DNA of 13,858 bases from an uncultured Prevotella sp. (GTDB taxonomy: Bacteria; Bacteroidota; Bacteroidia; Bacteroidales; Bacteroidaceae), in assembly GCA_900540885.1 (NCBI GenBank), contig UQHJ01000062.1:1-13858 (forward strand). Direction: 5' to 3'. Position numbers and translations under genes: made by a program. This document shows, in pieces, positions 1-8,400 of this stretch; positions within the stretch are counted from its first letter, which is position 1, and the number at the start of each line of letters is the position of its first letter. Under the pieces are notes generated by a model. That model saw only the letters and a program-made list of their open reading frames with translations, made no database searches and was not told where the DNA came from.

Positions 1-60
1 GTGTCGCTTCGCTTGCCCTGGGCTATGTGCTACATTGGGCTTTCAGCCCGCCCTTGCTAA
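1..60. repeat. Partial GC-rich intergenic repeat with a small hairpin
   Basis: This is the right-hand end of a GC-rich, apparently non-coding sequence cut by the window edge. It contains a short hairpin at 37-51: GGGCT, loop TTC, AGCCC, then GC. The same hairpin with one base-pair swap (GGGTT, TTC, AACCC, GC) occurs in the palindrome at 3159-3290, which suggests that the two are related. No frame in this stretch looks like the end of a gene. Identity as a dispersed repeat is inferred from that resemblance only. Confidence 0.35.
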
Positions 61-101
61 ATCCGAAACTTGAGTAAACATTACAACATCCCTTTAAACT
101 G

Positions 102-2024
102 ATGCTGAGACGCTACATACAATTTCTACTCGTCGCGCTCTGCGGCCTCATTATTATAGGCTGCGCCAACCCTGGCTCGGGGCCTGACGGCGGGCCGTAT
201 GACGAGAATCCTCCCCGCATTGTGCAACTATCACCAGCCCTTGGAGGCACGAACGAGAAGGCTAAGAAGGTGACCATCACCTTTGACGAGCTGATTAAGG
301 TGGAGAATGCACAAGAGAAGGTGACTATCTCTCCGCCTCAAATCGAAATGGCGGAGATTAAGACCTCTGGCCGCCGTATTAGTGTGGCCTTGCAGGACTC
401 ACTTAAAGCGAATACGACCTATACCATTGACTTTAGCGACGCCATTGTCGATAGCAACGAGGGCAACCCGTTGGGCAACTTTACGTACTATTTCAGTACG
501 GGTGCGCAACTTGACACGATGGAGGTGGCAGGGCACGTGCTCATGGCACAAAACCTGGAACCTGTAAAGGGCATTTTGGTAGGGTTGCACCGCAACTTGG
601 CTGACTCAGCCTTTACTACCCTCCCCTTCGACCGCGTGGCGCGTACCGACGGCAATGGCCACTTCTGCATCAAGGGTGTAGCCCCTGGCTCGTACCACAT
701 CTACGCTTTGAAGGACGTTGACGGTGACTTTAAGTACTCGCGTGGCGAGATGTTGGCCTTTAGCCGCCAAGAGATTACGCCTTCTTCTTTCCCCGACGTG
801 CGCCACGACACGCTATGGGCTGACACGGTGCATATCGATACGATTAAGGCCGTGTCGTACACGCACTACAAGCCTGACGACGTGGTGCTCTTGGCCTTTA
901 GCGAACAGAGTCAAGTAAGGCAGTTGCTCAAGTCGAAGCGCGAACCAGAGCGTTTCACTACTTACTTTACCGCACCGTCGAAACACGTTCCTACAGTGCG
1001 TGGTCTCAACTTCGACGCGACAAATGCCTTTGTAGAAGATCGTTCGGCTGGTAACGATACGATTACGTACTGGCTGCGCGATACGGCACTCGTCAATCGC
1101 GACACGCTGACGATTGCTTATACCTACGAGGCCACGAACGACTCTACACTGCAAACGTACTTACAGACGGACACGCTCGACCTCGTACCACAATTCTCAT
1201 ACGAACGCCGCCAGAAGTTGGCGGCTGAGGAATTGGCAAAGTTTGAGAAGGGACGCGCCAAACGTCATAAGCAGGGTGACTTTAGTCAAGAGACTCCGCC
1301 CATTCAACCGCTTGACGTGAAGTGTAGCATCTCTACTTCTATCGGGCCAGACGAAAATCTACACTTCACCCTGCCCGAACCAGCAACGCGTGTTGATACA
1401 GCCCTATTCCACCTCTTTGTAAAGCAAGACTCGACGTATCACGAAGCTCCCTTCCGACTGACACGCGACTCGCTCACGATGTTGCGCTACACGCTGCGCG
1501 CAGAGTGGCGACCGAAGCAGGAATACGTGCTGAACGTTGACTCTGCTGCTATCAGTGGACTTTCGGGATTGGTCAACAAACCCCTCGATCTCAAGTTTAC
1601 GATTGCTGACGAGACAAGTTACGGTTCGCTCTTCCTCCTACTCCCCGATGCGGACTCTACAGCCGTCGTGCAACTCATGCAGGCGGACGATAAGGTGGAG
1701 AAGCAGTTGCCCATTCGTGACGGCCGCGTTGACTTCTTCTACCTCAAACCGGGTAAGTACTACGTGCGCCTCTTCAACGACCGCAACCATAACGGCCGTT
1801 GGGACACGGGTTCCTACACCGCTGGCCTACAGCCCGAAGAGGTATATTACTACCCTCAAGTGTTTGAAGTGCGCGCCAACTGGGACATTGAACAGACTTG
1901 GCGCCTCACCGACCTTCCGCTCACACAGCAAAAGCCACGCGCCCTTATCAAACAAAAGGAGGACGCTAAGAAGACGCCCAAGAGCCGCAACGCTGAACGC
2001 GAACGAAAGAAGCGGGAGGGGTAG
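102..2024 (+). CDS. Ig-like (Big_5) domain lipoprotein, cell envelope
   Basis: A 640-residue predicted lipoprotein. The N-terminus has two Arg, a hydrophobic stretch and a lipobox (LIIIGC, Cys21), so the mature protein should be lipid-anchored in the envelope. Residues about 35-135 (from NPPRIVQLSPALGG to the YYFSTG strand) match the SbsA-type Ig-like Big_5 domain found in many Bacteroidetes surface proteins. Residues about 140-225 look like a carboxypeptidase-regulatory/prealbumin-like beta-sandwich (GHFCIKGVAPGSYHIYALKD). A second such sandwich lies near 520-600 (FFYLKPGKYYVRLFNDRNHNGRWD, which also resembles a calcium-type DxNxDGxxD loop). The C-terminus is a highly basic Lys/Arg tail, which is odd for an exported protein. 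The ATG at 102 is chosen because it directly precedes the lipoprotein signal. The family is recognised; its molecular function is not known to me. It could form a unit with the DUF3108 gene downstream. Confidence 0.85.
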   Translation: MLRRYIQFLLVALCGLIIIGCANPGSGPDGGPYDENPPRIVQLSPALGGTNEKAKKVTITFDELIKVENAQEKVTISPPQIEMAEIKTSGRRISVALQDSLKANTTYTIDFSDAIVDSNEGNPLGNFTYYFSTGAQLDTMEVAGHVLMAQNLEPVKGILVGLHRNLADSAFTTLPFDRVARTDGNGHFCIKGVAPGSYHIYALKDVDGDFKYSRGEMLAFSRQEITPSSFPDVRHDTLWADTVHIDTIKAVSYTHYKPDDVVLLAFSEQSQVRQLLKSKREPERFTTYFTAPSKHVPTVRGLNFDATNAFVEDRSAGNDTITYWLRDTALVNRDTLTIAYTYEATNDSTLQTYLQTDTLDLVPQFSYERRQKLAAEELAKFEKGRAKRHKQGDFSQETPPIQPLDVKCSISTSIGPDENLHFTLPEPATRVDTALFHLFVKQDSTYHEAPFRLTRDSLTMLRYTLRAEWRPKQEYVLNVDSAAISGLSGLVNKPLDLKFTIADETSYGSLFLLLPDADSTAVVQLMQADDKVEKQLPIRDGRVDFFYLKPGKYYVRLFNDRNHNGRWDTGSYTAGLQPEEVYYYPQVFEVRANWDIEQTWRLTDLPLTQQKPRALIKQKEDAKKTPKSRNAERERKKREG

Positions 2025-2032
2025 TTTTTTTT

Positions 2033-2074
2033 AATGTGCAAATGTGAGAATGTGCAAATGTGCAAATTGTCGCC
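2033..2074 (-). repeat. Inverted copy of the GCACATTT octamer repeat
   Basis: Eight bases after the stop of the Ig-like lipoprotein gene lies the reverse complement of the repeat found at 2141-2174. Read on the minus strand it begins GGCGACAATTTGCACATT and carries four octamers (GCACATTT, GCACATTC, TCACATTT, GCACATT). Together with 2141-2174 it can form a long stem with a 66-nt loop that itself contains a TTTGTA/TACAAA hairpin (2075-2094). A transcript from the upstream gene would run into this structure, so it may stabilise or end that mRNA, but there is no clean U-tract after it. Confidence 0.75.
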
Positions 2075-2103
2075 TTTGTACGCGCATTTACAAAAAACAT
2101 TCT

Positions 2104-2111
2104 TACATTTG
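2104..2111 (+). promoter_or_regulatory. Possible -7 box (TACATTTG) for the DUF3108 gene
   Basis: TACATTTG fits the Bacteroidetes -7 consensus TAnnTTTG and points toward the DUF3108 gene. The nearest upstream TTTG (2075-2078) is 25 nt away, which is longer than usual, and the box lies at the edge of a repeat rich in ATTTG. It could easily be coincidental. If real, the transcript would have a leader of about 230 nt made almost entirely of the 76-bp repeat. Confidence 0.25.
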
Positions 2112-2326
2112 CACACCTATACATAAACTCAGCAAAATAAGGCGACAATTTGCACATTCGCACATTTGCACATTAACCAAGCATTTGCACACCTATACAT
2201 AAACTCAGCAAAATAAGGCGACAATTTGCACATTCGCACATTTGCACATTAACCAAGCATTTGCACACCTATACATAAACTCAGCAAAATAAGGCGACAA
2301 TTTGCACATTCGCACATTTGCACATT
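2106..2326 (+). repeat. 76-bp tandem repeat, 2.9 copies, with GCACATTT octamers
   Basis: Three head-to-tail copies with an exact 76-bp period start at 2106, 2182 and 2258 (the marker GCACACCTAT recurs at 2111, 2187 and 2263). Copies one and two are identical across the unit as far as I can see. Each contains CAGCAAAATAAGGCGACAA followed by octamers: three in copies one and two, four in copy three (GCACATTC then three GCACATTT), which runs on to 2335. Copy three diverges after 2326 and ends 10 nt before the ATG of the next gene. A related copy lies at 11496-11566. The array is not CRISPR-like because there is no variable spacer. Confidence 0.95.
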
Positions 2327-2344
2327 TGCACATTTCCTACAGCC

Positions 2345-3151
2345 ATGCGACGCATACTATTACTTCTTGTCCTCTTACTATCAGGTTTGAGCGCAAGCGC
2401 ACAATGCTCGTCAAAGAACGAGGCATTCAAAAGCGGCGAAACGCTTATTTACGACCTTTACTTTAATTGGAAGTTCGTATGGATAAAGGTGGGACAAGCT
2501 TCCATGAACACTACTCAAACCACCTATGGTGGGAAACCTGCCTATCGCACGTATCTCATTACGCGTGGGTCGAAGAGGGCGGACAATATCTTTGTCATGC
2601 GCGACACGCTCATGGCTTACACGGGGCTTGACCTAACGCCTAAGTACTACGCCAAGAAGGCCTTTGAGGGCAAAACGTATCGTAAGAACGAGGTGTGGTA
2701 TTCTTATCCCAAAGGCAACTGTAGCGTCAAGATGCGTTACCAGAAGAATACGCACCCGGCTACGCATAGCAGTCATTCGAGCAGGTACTGCGCTTACGAC
2801 ATGATCAGCATGTTGCAACGCGCCCGCTCCTTCTCAGCTGAGAAAATGAAGGTGGGACATCGTATCAACTTCCTCATGGCTGACGGCAAACACTGTGAGT
2901 GGAAGAGCATCATCTATCGTGGTAAGAAGACGTTTAAAATGGAAAATTCGGGCACTAAGTATCGTTGCCTTGTATTCTCCTTCGTAGAGAAAGAGAACGG
3001 CAAGGAGCGCGATATTGTCACCTTCTACATCACTGATGACAAGAACCACCTTCCCGTTCGCCTCGACATGAACCTCAACTTTGGTACGGCCAAGGCCTTC
3101 CTCACTGGTGCGCGCGGATTGCGTAACCCTCAGACGGCGAAGATTAAGTAA
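2345..3151 (+). CDS. DUF3108 domain-containing secreted protein
   Basis: A predicted 268-residue exported protein. It opens with MRR, a Leu-rich hydrophobic core and a likely signal peptidase I site (SASA before QCSS). The body matches the DUF3108 family: GETLIYDLYFNWKFVWIKVGQASM near the mature start, then DNIFVMRDTLMAYTGLDLTPKYYAKK, and a C-terminal section on converting a measured value (HLPVRLDMNLNFGTAKAFLTG). DUF3108 proteins are periplasmic or envelope beta-rich proteins with no established activity. The frame stays open upstream to a TTG at 2318, but that extension only translates the octamer repeat and would bury the signal peptide, so I use the ATG at 2345. Its neighbour upstream on the same strand is the Ig-like lipoprotein, 320 bp away; downstream it converges with the WG-repeat gene. 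Confidence 0.87.
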   Translation: MRRILLLLVLLLSGLSASAQCSSKNEAFKSGETLIYDLYFNWKFVWIKVGQASMNTTQTTYGGKPAYRTYLITRGSKRADNIFVMRDTLMAYTGLDLTPKYYAKKAFEGKTYRKNEVWYSYPKGNCSVKMRYQKNTHPATHSSHSSRYCAYDMISMLQRARSFSAEKMKVGHRINFLMADGKHCEWKSIIYRGKKTFKMENSGTKYRCLVFSFVEKENGKERDIVTFYITDDKNHLPVRLDMNLNFGTAKAFLTGARGLRNPQTAKIK

Positions 3152-3158
3152 TAACTAT

Positions 3159-3290
3159 CGTCCTAATTGGGGGGCGGGTTGGATTGGGGGGCGGGTTTTC
3201 AACCCGCGTTTAGTAATCGCTAACTTTTACTTTCGGCTGCCGCGGGTTAAAAACCCGCCCCCCAATCAAACCCGCCCCCCAATTAGGACG
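3159..3290. repeat. Perfect 50-bp inverted repeat between convergent genes
   Basis: Arms 3159-3208 and 3241-3290 are perfect reverse complements of 50 bp around a 32-nt loop. Each arm contains a duplicated 17-bp unit (ATTGGGGGGCGGGTT starts at 3166 and again at 3183). The inner end forms a smaller GGGTT-TTC-AACCC hairpin. The outer unit (TCCTAATTGGGGGGCGGG) resembles the outer ends of the nested palindrome at 5140-5333, so this looks like a shorter member of the same family. It lies 7 bp after the DUF3108 stop and 16 bp from the WG-repeat stop, so it probably also ends or protects both transcripts. Confidence 0.9.
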
Positions 3291-3306
3291 TTAACGCGCT
3301 TAGATA

Positions 3307-4971
3307 TTAATCGTATTCTGCCTCGTCGTCATAGTCTTCATAAAGTGTTCCCCACTGAACGGTAACAGAATCTTGATTATAGGAAACCACAGCCTCCATG
3401 CCATTCTTAAGCATTAGGTTGAGCGTATCATTCGTCTTTTCAAGAATCTTTCCCATTTTGGTAAATCGGGCAAACAAAGCATCTTTTAGCAGACCCATTT
3501 TGCCTTTCAGCTTGTCACTATCCTCAAAGGTGATGGAGAAATAAGAAATGGAGGCATCTGTCCACATATAGCCATAGGAGTATCCACCCTCGTTTGGCGC
3601 ATTGCGAGCACCGAGCACACTATTGAATACTACCTCAAACTTGGGTTCTGCATCGTACACATCATGTGTGTACGACACAGTGTTGTTATTCGTATAGTCG
3701 CTGGGAGTGTTTCTAAAGCTCACATAGGTTTTCTTTTTCTCTATGACATCAGCAGGTTTGTCGCTAAATTTGATACCATCCATGCCGTCCTGTGTAATGC
3801 CTATTTTGTTGAGCATAGCCTCAATGTCCAGATAGTCGCTATCGATTGTATAACTTTCGCGATATATGGCCACTTCACACATATCGGGCAAATTTTTGAG
3901 TTGTTCGCCCTTGCTGTTGATAATAGCAAATTGCTTTTTAGAGATTTGTACAATCGCATGTTCACCGTCTATCATTGCAAAGGGGGTAGCCAACTTATAT
4001 TCGTCCTTACCCACTTGTTCATCATTCTCGTCAATAAACTTGTAGGGGCCTTCGTCACTTATTGAAAGTGCTACCAACAAGTCGTTGCTGTCGAACGCCA
4101 ATTCAGAATACTTAGCGCGTATAATGGTGTTACCCTTCATATCCATCACGCCATACAAGCCTGCATCGCTTTTATAGATAAACTTGTCGCCACGAATTTC
4201 GTCAATGAGACTGTATTTGGCAGAAGGTTTAACCACCTCTTCTTGCTTATCGTTAATAATGCCCCACATGGATTCACCGTCCTTTACGACACAAACGGGT
4301 AAGTAGCCATTTTGGAATTTTCCAAATTGAGCATACTTAGATCCACTCATTTCGAAGAGGAGCTTACCACTGGTGTTGAGCACTGCGAACTTTGTATCGG
4401 CTCTGTCACTTTCTTTATACTTCTTGTCAACAGCAATAAACTTACCGTCGCTGCACCGTGATATTTGACAATAATTAGCAGGAATAACCGACTTTCCTTC
4501 GTCGTCAATGACACCATAACAGTCGTCAGATTGATAGACGGCATAGCCTTCGCTAAAGGGTTGTACACTCTCCACCACCTTGCCGTCTATCTTGTCAAGT
4601 GTCTTTACCACCTCGCCTTTTGTATTGACAATGGCAACGGGTTTGTTGGGTTCGGTGGCTAATGCTTTGCCATCGGTAAAGAGGGTACACTCTTTATATT
4701 CAGCACCAATCTTTTGTGGCTTCTTCTCTGCGGTATAATATTCGTAGAGTCCCTTACCGTTCCGTACCTTAAAGATGCCTTCTTTAGCCATAGAGGGTTC
4801 GTTATCAAACTCCTCGGTGAAGATTACCTCGCCATCGGGCGAAATCATACTCCACATGCCTCTCGTAGTCTCTTTATAGGGAATGCCCGTAATGTTGTTG
4901 CTTGTCTGCTCCTTACCACACGATGTAATGAGCAACACGAATGTGAGTAATAACCAAATCGTTTTTTTCAT
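3307..4971 (-). CDS. WG-repeat lipoprotein
   Basis: A 554-residue predicted lipoprotein. MKK, a hydrophobic segment and the lipobox ITSC (Cys18) mark the signal. From about residue 35 to 350 the protein is a run of degenerate WG (KWG) beta-repeats with the pattern aromatic-Gly-Val/Ile-Ile-Asn/Asp-xx-Gly: MWSMISPDGE, YGVIDDEGKSVIPANY, FAVLNTSGK, MWGIINDKQEEVV, LYGVMDMKGNTIIRAKY and FAIINSKGE are all visible. WG repeats form propeller-like or solenoid beta structures and are usually binding or scaffold modules; the ligand is unknown. The C-terminal 170 residues lack the repeat, have a different beta-rich character and end in an acidic tail (DYDDEAEYD). It is transcribed alone, convergent with the DUF3108 gene. 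I see no enzymatic motif. Confidence 0.88.
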   Translation of the reverse strand: MKKTIWLLLTFVLLITSCGKEQTSNNITGIPYKETTRGMWSMISPDGEVIFTEEFDNEPSMAKEGIFKVRNGKGLYEYYTAEKKPQKIGAEYKECTLFTDGKALATEPNKPVAIVNTKGEVVKTLDKIDGKVVESVQPFSEGYAVYQSDDCYGVIDDEGKSVIPANYCQISRCSDGKFIAVDKKYKESDRADTKFAVLNTSGKLLFEMSGSKYAQFGKFQNGYLPVCVVKDGESMWGIINDKQEEVVKPSAKYSLIDEIRGDKFIYKSDAGLYGVMDMKGNTIIRAKYSELAFDSNDLLVALSISDEGPYKFIDENDEQVGKDEYKLATPFAMIDGEHAIVQISKKQFAIINSKGEQLKNLPDMCEVAIYRESYTIDSDYLDIEAMLNKIGITQDGMDGIKFSDKPADVIEKKKTYVSFRNTPSDYTNNNTVSYTHDVYDAEPKFEVVFNSVLGARNAPNEGGYSYGYMWTDASISYFSITFEDSDKLKGKMGLLKDALFARFTKMGKILEKTNDTLNLMLKNGMEAVVSYNQDSVTVQWGTLYEDYDDEAEYD

Positions 4972-5008
4972 GGTCGTAATATTTAAAGTTTTAATATCTT
5001 TTCAAGCG

Positions 5009-5016
5009 CAATATTA
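5009..5016 (-). promoter_or_regulatory. Candidate -7 box for the WG-repeat gene
   Basis: On the minus strand TAATATTG matches TAnnTTTG with one mismatch, 38 bp upstream of the ATG at 4971. No convincing -33 TTTG is seen at the right distance. The rest of 4972-5138 is AT-rich, unique-looking and without a gene. Confidence 0.3.
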
Positions 5017-5139
5017 CATATTAACTCTCTTAAAAAGTAAGATAACTAACCACAAAATATACCTTGATGTATCAAAATCATTAAAAATCATGAGACTATA
5101 AGGGCTTAATTTCTAAACTTGGGTTATTAGAAGTGGGGG

Positions 5140-5333
5140 ATTGGGGGGCGGGTGTCCTCACCTGGGGGCGACGCGTCCCCGCGTCGGCATTTGTTAGTCA
5201 AGGCTCGATGCCTTGACTAACAAATACATGAATATCACTAATTCAAGTATTGCCAGCTTGGGGCATCGAGCCCCAAGTTGGCAATGCCGACGCGGGGACG
5301 CGTCGCCCCCAGGTTAGGACGCGTCCCCCCAAT
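5140..5333. repeat. Nested palindrome, RAYT-associated family, copy 1
   Basis: A GC-rich perfect 30-bp outer stem (5161-5190 with 5284-5313) is extended by imperfect ends ATTGGGGGG (5140) and CCCCCCAAT (5325-5333). Inside are two hairpins. Hairpin 1 (5189-5204 with 5210-5225) is a perfect 16-bp stem with loop TCGAT. Hairpin 2 (5249-5264 with 5270-5285) is a 16-bp stem with one G-T pair and loop ATCGA. The spacer between them (5226-5248) is AT-rich and not shared with other copies. As a single strand it would fold into a three-way junction. It lies between the WG-repeat gene's promoter side and the sialidase terminator. Related copies are at 10051-10360 and 13692-13858. Confidence 0.93.
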
Positions 5334-5365
5334 TAGGCGAACAAATTGCAGTTTATCAAAACTAA

Positions 5366-5405
5366 AAAGAGCAAGCTCGCGTTTTAAAGCGCGTGCTTGC
5401 TCTTT
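5366..5405 (-). terminator. Intrinsic terminator of the sialidase gene
   Basis: Read on the minus strand, a stem of AAAGAGCAAGC pairing with GCTTGCTCTTT (11 bp), with an inner CGCG/CGCG stem and an AT-rich loop, is followed by a short T-run. It begins 28 bp after the sialidase stop. Because the stem's A-run also precedes it, it could act in both directions. Confidence 0.8.
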
Positions 5406-5432
5406 ATCATTTCTGTAAGGTATATTTATTTG

Positions 5433-8400
5433 TTACTTAATCACCTTGCGACCCGTATTGGTAATGAAAATGCCCTTGGTGGGGTTCATTACGCGACGAC
5501 CTTGGAGGTCGTAGTAACGTGTAGGCTCAGCGGGAGTAACAACGTCTACACCGTCAATGGCGGTAATGGTGCCTACAGCGTTCAACACAAACTTGGTACT
5601 CCAAGTGGCATTGCCCGCCGTATTACCCCAATAGTTGAACGTTCCGTTGGTCAAGTTGACTACCAAATAAGAACCAGCATTCACTGTTGACTTAAAGTGC
5701 CAGTATTGACCGTCGCCCTTCACGATGTTCCAGGGCTGAGGGGTTGTAGCGACTGCGAGGGCATTGCCACTACGCGTCAAGTAGTTTGACTCATCCTTAC
5801 CTTGAATGTAAACTTGACCGAGGGTAGTAGAAGGCACTAAGCGCCATTCGTACGTTGTATTGTCAACGGCAGTAGCGTTCTTCTCGATGTACTTGGGCGC
5901 TGTGCTGTTGATGTCCTCAAAGGTTGAAATCGTATAAGTCGTTTCATTGCTCTGACCATCAACGATACATGTCGTAGAAAGGGCAGCTGCAATAGCGGCC
6001 TCTACTCGTGGACAGAGAGCGTCGATCTCGTCATCGCTCATCTTTGCGAGTTCTTCTGCAGTGGGCAAGAGTGACTTCAAGGCGTCAACGGAAGCCTTGC
6101 TGAACTCACCTGCCTTGGCCGTTTCTATGGTTTCATAACCTGCGCCTTTGTCAAGTATCACCTGCGCTGAAGCTTGTACGCTCTTGAATGCCTCTTGGCT
6201 CAAATTGCCTTCGTAGATGAAGCTGGTGGGCAATACCACGTAGTTCAATACGAAACCTGTTGAGCATGCATTGTCTTCGTAGAAGATAGCGATGTCGCCG
6301 TCCTTCGTTACGTCCATGGTTGAGTAACTTGCCCCAGGTGCGCAAACCACATAAGGATTGCTCCATGATTTACCGTCATCAAAGCTGGCCTTAATGGTCA
6401 AGTTCTTACGGCTGCCGTTGTTGGGATAAGAGTGAAGCATGACGTGCTTGTTTACATACAAGATATCGGCATTGCAAGCACAGCCACTGATGTCGGCCCA
6501 CTTGGCTTGTGTACCCCAAGTTACACCACCATCGGTTGACTTGTTGTAACCGCGCTGACCGCCCTGACGCACTGAAATCATTACCGTACCGTCGGCTAAT
6601 TCAACAAGCTTTGACTCATCGCCACCGCTGTAAGCTGATTGGGTAGAGAACTTCCATGTGTTGCCTTCGTCGTCAGAGTAGATGATGTACTCTTGTACGT
6701 TGTTTTTACCAAAGCGGTGACTCATCGCAAACATAATGCGGCCGTTGAGTTGCTCGTTCTTTTGACGCTGCAACATCAATCCACGACCTGAACCTGCAAA
6801 CGAACCTTGTACTGCACCCTCTTTGTAAGTAGTATTGTAAAGTTCGTCAGTAAGCGTGCGAGGAGTTGACCAAGTGTCGCCGCCATCGGTTGAGGTGATG
6901 ATTGTGGGCACGATAGGGTTGCTGGGAGTTGAACCGAAGTAACCAGGACCACCTACCATGATAGCGACAATCTTACCGCTGGCGCATTCTACCAATGATA
7001 CGTCGCCAAAACCATGACCACCGCCTACGAGTGCGTGGTCGGCGTCTGTACCTACTACCATTTTGTGGGTTGACCAAGTAGCACCATTGTCGTCAGAATG
7101 ACGTTCGTAAACGTCGATGTGGCTGGGGAGGTCGCCGTTGTGGTCAAAGCGATTGTCGGCCATTGTGACTACGCGGCCGTTCTTGCTGGCGTTTTCGCCC
7201 TTTTGGTGGTGGAGTACTACCATGGCAGGAATGCGCCAGTAGTGTGAACCGAGGTCATAGGGCTGGAAGGGTGCGCTCTGTACCTTATAGATAACACCTT
7301 GGCCTTCGGGGTTGCCCGAGGTGATAGTGGCCGTTTTGTCGGTGTTGTAAGTAAGGCCTGTAATAGCTACGTCGAACTTGTTGCCTACCTTTGCATCAGA
7401 CTTAATGTCGGCCGTTACGTAGAAGGTGGTAGTAGCAGTTACGGGAACGCCTTCTGTGAAATCTACCTTTACGGTGTTGCTCGTAACGGTTTCTGTCTTA
7501 CCTACGAGAGTAGCATTGCGCTGACCATTGATAATGAAGTCGTCGTTCTTGGAAGTAAAGACTTGAATGTTTTCCAAGTCGGCAGCATTGGTAGCACCGA
7601 GGTCGAGGGTAACACTATTGGCGGTGAAAGCGTCTGATGTCCAGCCTATCGTAGCATTGGCCACGAACTTAATGAGCACTTGTCCTTGCTGACCAGGGGC
7701 ATAGGTCTGCGTACCAGGATAAGCCGTTGCTCCAAACAAAGCGGGAGTGGTCTTATCTGCCTCTGGCACTTCTTGTAAGTGCCAAGCTGAAGCAGTGTTC
7801 AATCCGCCTGCCCATGTCACAAGGCAACTGTTGTCGTGCTGTGCATGTAAGGGGTTCTTGCCTTCGGGGATAATGTTGAAGGCGCCTTCGCCTAAGGAAG
7901 TTACGGTGTACTTTGTCTTGGCGGTCTTGGAAGTGCGCGTGCCGTTTTGACCATAACCCTCGGTTGTGGGTTCGATGTACTCTTTGGTCTTGTAGTTTTG
8001 CAGATAGAACTTGCCTTCGCCTGCGTCAACAAAGGTCCAACCATAGGCTGACGACAATTGCTTGTTGCCCCACAAAGGCCAACCTTCGCTCTCATTGCAA
8101 TACACGTACTTGCCTTGGCAGTAAGGAACCGACGGACCTGAAATGATGTAGTAGGTCTTACCTGCTTCTACGGTGTTGATCTTTGAAGCTAAGAAGGTTG
8201 TCTTAGCAGCAGTTACCTCTGCATCGGTTGAGGTGGACGACAAGATTACTTGCAAATAGGCATTGTAGGCTTCATAAGAATACGCTCCGGGCTGATTACC
8301 TACGTTATAACTTGCCAGCTCGTCGTAGGCGGTCTTTTTGCTATCGCTTGTAATCGTAGCGCGTGTTATGTCGGTAAACGTAAAGCGGCAACCTTCATCG

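Noticed and set aside
813..1154. Antisense open frame inside the Ig-like lipoprotein gene (also 7299-7637 and 10895-11347 in other genes)
   Set aside because: These are shadows of well-supported genes, without recognisable domains or their own signals.
2106..2326. CRISPR-like array
   Set aside because: The 76-bp units are contiguous and identical, with no variable spacers, and no cas genes are present.
2318..2344. Upstream TTG start for the DUF3108 protein
   Set aside because: The added residues are a translation of the octamer repeat and would hide a normal signal peptide that begins at the ATG at 2345.
3159..3290. Terminal inverted repeats of a miniature transposon
   Set aside because: The arms are separated by only 32 nt, no target duplication is visible, and the outer unit matches the RAYT-associated palindromes instead.
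4883..5101. Small plus-strand open frame overlapping the WG-repeat gene start and its promoter region
   Set aside because: It is low-complexity and AT-driven, overlaps a real gene start and has no recognisable features.
5161..5313. tRNA or other structured RNA gene from the cloverleaf-like fold
   Set aside because: It has no acceptor, anticodon or T-arm signatures and the stems are long palindromes; the repeat-element reading fits better, although a transcript with this fold is not excluded.
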